A DNA stretch of 64,000 bases, taken from assembly GCF_000725125.1 (NCBI RefSeq), contig NZ_JFCB01000005.1, positions 1-64,000 of the forward strand. The letters are read 5' to 3'. The notes under the pieces were generated by a model. That model was given only the letters and a program-made list of their open reading frames with translations. It was not told the DNA's origin and made no database searches. Shown piece after piece: positions 62,278 through 64,000 of the stretch. The translations under genes were made by a program, and so were the position numbers. Source of the stretch: Streptomyces toyocaensis. GTDB lineage: Bacteria > Actinomycetota > Actinomycetes > Streptomycetales > Streptomycetaceae. Positions within the stretch are counted from its first letter, which is position 1; each line of letters begins with the position of its first letter.

Positions 62278-62293
62278 GCGATCAGTGTCGCGC

Positions 62294-62335
62294 GTGTCCT
62301 GGTCACCGTGCGTATCGTTGTACCGCGCGGCTGTA
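62294..62335 (+). repeat. Upstream block 2 shared by the two Uma2 genes
   Basis: GTGTCCTGGTCACCGTGCGT and following bases match 59871-59913 with few differences, in the same position relative to the Uma2 ribosome site GGGGAGGAG. Confidence 0.65.
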
Positions 62336-62368
62336 CGCATCGAGCGTCGGCCGGGGAGGAGCGCCACT

Positions 62369-62956
62369 ATGACCGTCCTCGAAGACAGGATCGAGATGGC
62401 CGAGAGCGGCGACGAGCTCACACTCGACATGATGTTCGAGTGGCTGGAGAAGATGCCCATCCCCGAGGGTTACAAGGCCGAGATCGTCGGGGGGCACATC
62501 TTCATGACGCCGCAGCGGGACACCCACTTCCAGATCATCCTCGATGTCCTGGAGCAGTTGCGCGCCAAGTACCCGCGCAAGCGTCTGGCCTCGGATGTAC
62601 GGATCGACTTCCCCGGGCGGCTGAACGGCTTCGCCTGTGATGTCGCGGCGTTCGCCGACCACTCGGTGAAGGACAGCCGGGGCCATTGGCGCTACCAGGA
62701 CGTCGAGTTCATCGCCGAGGTCATCTCCAGGGACACCGCCGCCAACGACTACGGCCCGAAGAAGGACACCTACGCCGCCGCCGGCGTGCCCGTGTACCTG
62801 ATCGTCGACCCGTACACCGCCGAGTGGCACCTGCACACCCTGCCGAAGGACGGCACCTACCACGGCGACGTCAGCTTCGGCTTCGGCGAGGAGATCGACC
62901 TGAACCGGACGGCCGTCGGCCTCGTCCTCAAGACCGACGAGTTCCCCCGCGACTGA
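62369..62956 (+). CDS. Uma2 family restriction-endonuclease-like protein (copy 2)
   Basis: 195 residues. Close paralogue of the 59947 gene (both begin MTV, share DRI, AEIVGGHIFMTPQRDTH-type strings and YGPKK). FACDVAAFADHS carries the Asp, and EFIAEVISRDTAANDYGPKKDTY the Glu/Lys pair. The N-terminal 20 residues have diverged most. GGGGAGGAG ribosome site. Likely a local duplication, with AKR, the small membrane gene and thpR between the copies. Confidence 0.85.
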   Translation: MTVLEDRIEMAESGDELTLDMMFEWLEKMPIPEGYKAEIVGGHIFMTPQRDTHFQIILDVLEQLRAKYPRKRLASDVRIDFPGRLNGFACDVAAFADHSVKDSRGHWRYQDVEFIAEVISRDTAANDYGPKKDTYAAAGVPVYLIVDPYTAEWHLHTLPKDGTYHGDVSFGFGEEIDLNRTAVGLVLKTDEFPRD

Positions 62957-62989
62957 CCCCGGGCGCGGCCCGGCGGCCCTCACGCCACC

Positions 62990-64000
62990 TCAAGCCAGCG
63001 CCTCCTGACGCTCGCGGGGCACGAACCGCACCGTGGGGCGGCCGTGGTGCCAGCCCAGCGACAGGCGCAGGCCGCCGGCCCGGGCCAGGATCAGCCCGAT
63101 GACCGTCGCCGCGGCGATGGCGACCGCGCCGCCGGCCGCGAAGCCGACGCGGGCGCCGTAGGTGTCGGTGATCCAGCCGACGATCGGGGCGCCGACCGGG
63201 GAGCCGCCGAGGAAGACCATCATGTAGAGGGCCATGACACGGCCGCGCACCGCCGGATCGGTGGCCATCTGGAGGCTGGTGTTGGTGGTGACGTTGACCG
63301 TCATCGAGAACAGACCCAGCGGCACCATGATCAGGGCGAACATCCACAGCCGCGGCGACGCGGCGGCGAGGATCTCCAGCGCGCCGAAGGCCAGCGCGGC
63401 GACGATCAGCAGGCGCAGCCGGGCCGTGCCGCGCCGGGCGGCGAGCAGGGCGCCGGAGACGGAGCCGACCGCGATCAGGGTGTTGAACATGCTGTAGACG
63501 CCCGCACCCCCGTGGAAGACGTCGTCGGCGAACGCCGAGAGGTAGACGGGGAAGTTGAAGGCGAAGGTGCCGATGAAGCCGACGAGGACGATCGGCCAGA
63601 TCAGCTCGGGCCGTCCGGCGACGTAGCGCAGGCCCTCCCGCAGCTGCCCCTTGCCGCGCGGGGCGCGCTCGACGGAGTGCAGTTCGCGGGAGCGCATCAT
63701 CATCAGGCCGGCCAGCGGTGCGACGAAGGACAGTCCGTTGAGGAGGAACGCCCAGCCCGTGCCGACGCCGGTGATCAGCAGACCCGCGACGGCCGGGCCG
63801 ACCAGGCGGGCGGACTGGAAGTTCGCGGAGTTCAGGCTGACCGCGTTCTGCAGCTGGCCGGGGCCGACGAGTTCGGAGACGAAGGCCTGGCGGGCCGGGT
63901 TGTCGACGACGGTGGCGAGACCGAGGGCGAAGGCGGCGACGTAGATGTGCCAGACCTCGACCCGGCCGGTCAGGGTGAGGACGGCGAGCACGATCGCCGT
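62990..64000 (-). CDS. MFS transporter, EntS-like (C-terminal part; start lies outside the window)
   Basis: 337 codons present, ending at 62990. The MFS_3 (enterobactin-exporter-like) segments VDNPARQAFVSELVGPGQLQNAVSLNSANFQSARLVGPAVAG (in parts) and NTSLQMATDPAVRGRVMALYMMVFLGGSPVGAPIVGW are diagnostic. About eight membrane helices are visible. The protein likely exports a hydrophobic compound. Truncated only by the window end; its neighbours beyond are not visible. Confidence 0.85.
   Translation of the reverse strand, partial: TAIVLAVLTLTGRVEVWHIYVAAFALGLATVVDNPARQAFVSELVGPGQLQNAVSLNSANFQSARLVGPAVAGLLITGVGTGWAFLLNGLSFVAPLAGLMMMRSRELHSVERAPRGKGQLREGLRYVAGRPELIWPIVLVGFIGTFAFNFPVYLSAFADDVFHGGAGVYSMFNTLIAVGSVSGALLAARRGTARLRLLIVAALAFGALEILAAASPRLWMFALIMVPLGLFSMTVNVTTNTSLQMATDPAVRGRVMALYMMVFLGGSPVGAPIVGWITDTYGARVGFAAGGAVAIAAATVIGLILARAGGLRLSLGWHHGRPTVRFVPRERQEALA

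Overview
This window is chromosomal DNA from a high-GC actinomycete, almost certainly a Streptomyces closely related to S. coelicolor. Codon third positions are nearly all G or C, GTG starts and 4-base GTGA/ATGA gene overlaps are frequent, and gene content follows the S. coelicolor afsK-to-serC core region in order: afsK, kbpA-like, ECF sigma and anti-sigma, purU, dmdR1, nagS, citrate synthase, pdxH, an acyl-CoA operon, serC. No rRNA, tRNA, CRISPR array, transposase or prophage gene was seen. Species names rest on my memory of these proteins, not on a search.

Layout. 1-9.3 kb: the 5' part of the Ser/Thr kinase gene afsK, its putative inhibitor kbpA, a TetR regulator, two flavin split-barrel (PPOX/PdxH-like) proteins, an acetyltransferase, a flavin monooxygenase, an MFS exporter divergent from a GlxA/AraC regulator, and an RsbW-like ATPase. 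9.7-13 kb: a signalling cluster of an EF-hand calcium protein, a STAS anti-anti-sigma protein, and an ECF-like sigma factor overlapping a zinc-finger anti-sigma protein fused to a mycothiol-type DinB/MDMPI domain. A triplicated 114-bp repeat follows. 13.4-20.6 kb: purU, a small unknown, a solute-binding lipoprotein, a membrane protein with a low-complexity tail and repeated ATQ(F/Y) motifs, an NsdA-like regulator and a small primase-polymerase-like protein. 20.7-30.2 kb: an ABC exporter, an alpha/beta hydrolase with a TTA codon and no nucleophile serine, the iron regulator dmdR1 divergent from nagS (with a DasR-type site), a PAS-PAS-GAF protein, an HTH regulator and an NCS2 purine permease.

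30.4-48 kb: citrate synthase 2 divergent from pdxH; an eight-gene operon on the minus strand (MDMPI-like, AtuA-like, carboxyltransferase, biotin carboxylase/BCCP, acyl-CoA dehydrogenase, CoA ligase, enoyl-CoA hydratase, TetR) for activation and breakdown of a branched or isoprenoid-like acid, with a 16-bp palindrome upstream as its probable operator; an EamA exporter, a Nudix hydrolase, a methyltransferase and a fused GlcD/GlcF oxidoreductase. 48.2-54.1 kb: a complete conservon (cvnA-B-C-D plus two P450s), whose first P450 lacks the ExxR motif (CYP157 type) and whose second is canonical (CYP154 type). 54.2-64 kb: serC, a DrrAB-type exporter divergent from its TetR regulator over a large inverted repeat, a secreted beta-propeller, an SGNH hydrolase, two Uma2 paralogues with a shared upstream block, an aldo-keto reductase, a 29-residue membrane protein, a 2'-5' RNA ligase and the C-terminal part of an MFS exporter cut by the window end.

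Regulatory architecture is readable: about ten genes have a -10-like hexamer 6-7 nt before the start codon and no Shine-Dalgarno sequence, which predicts leaderless mRNAs. Several divergent pairs carry palindromes suited to their own TetR, DasR or LexA-type regulators.
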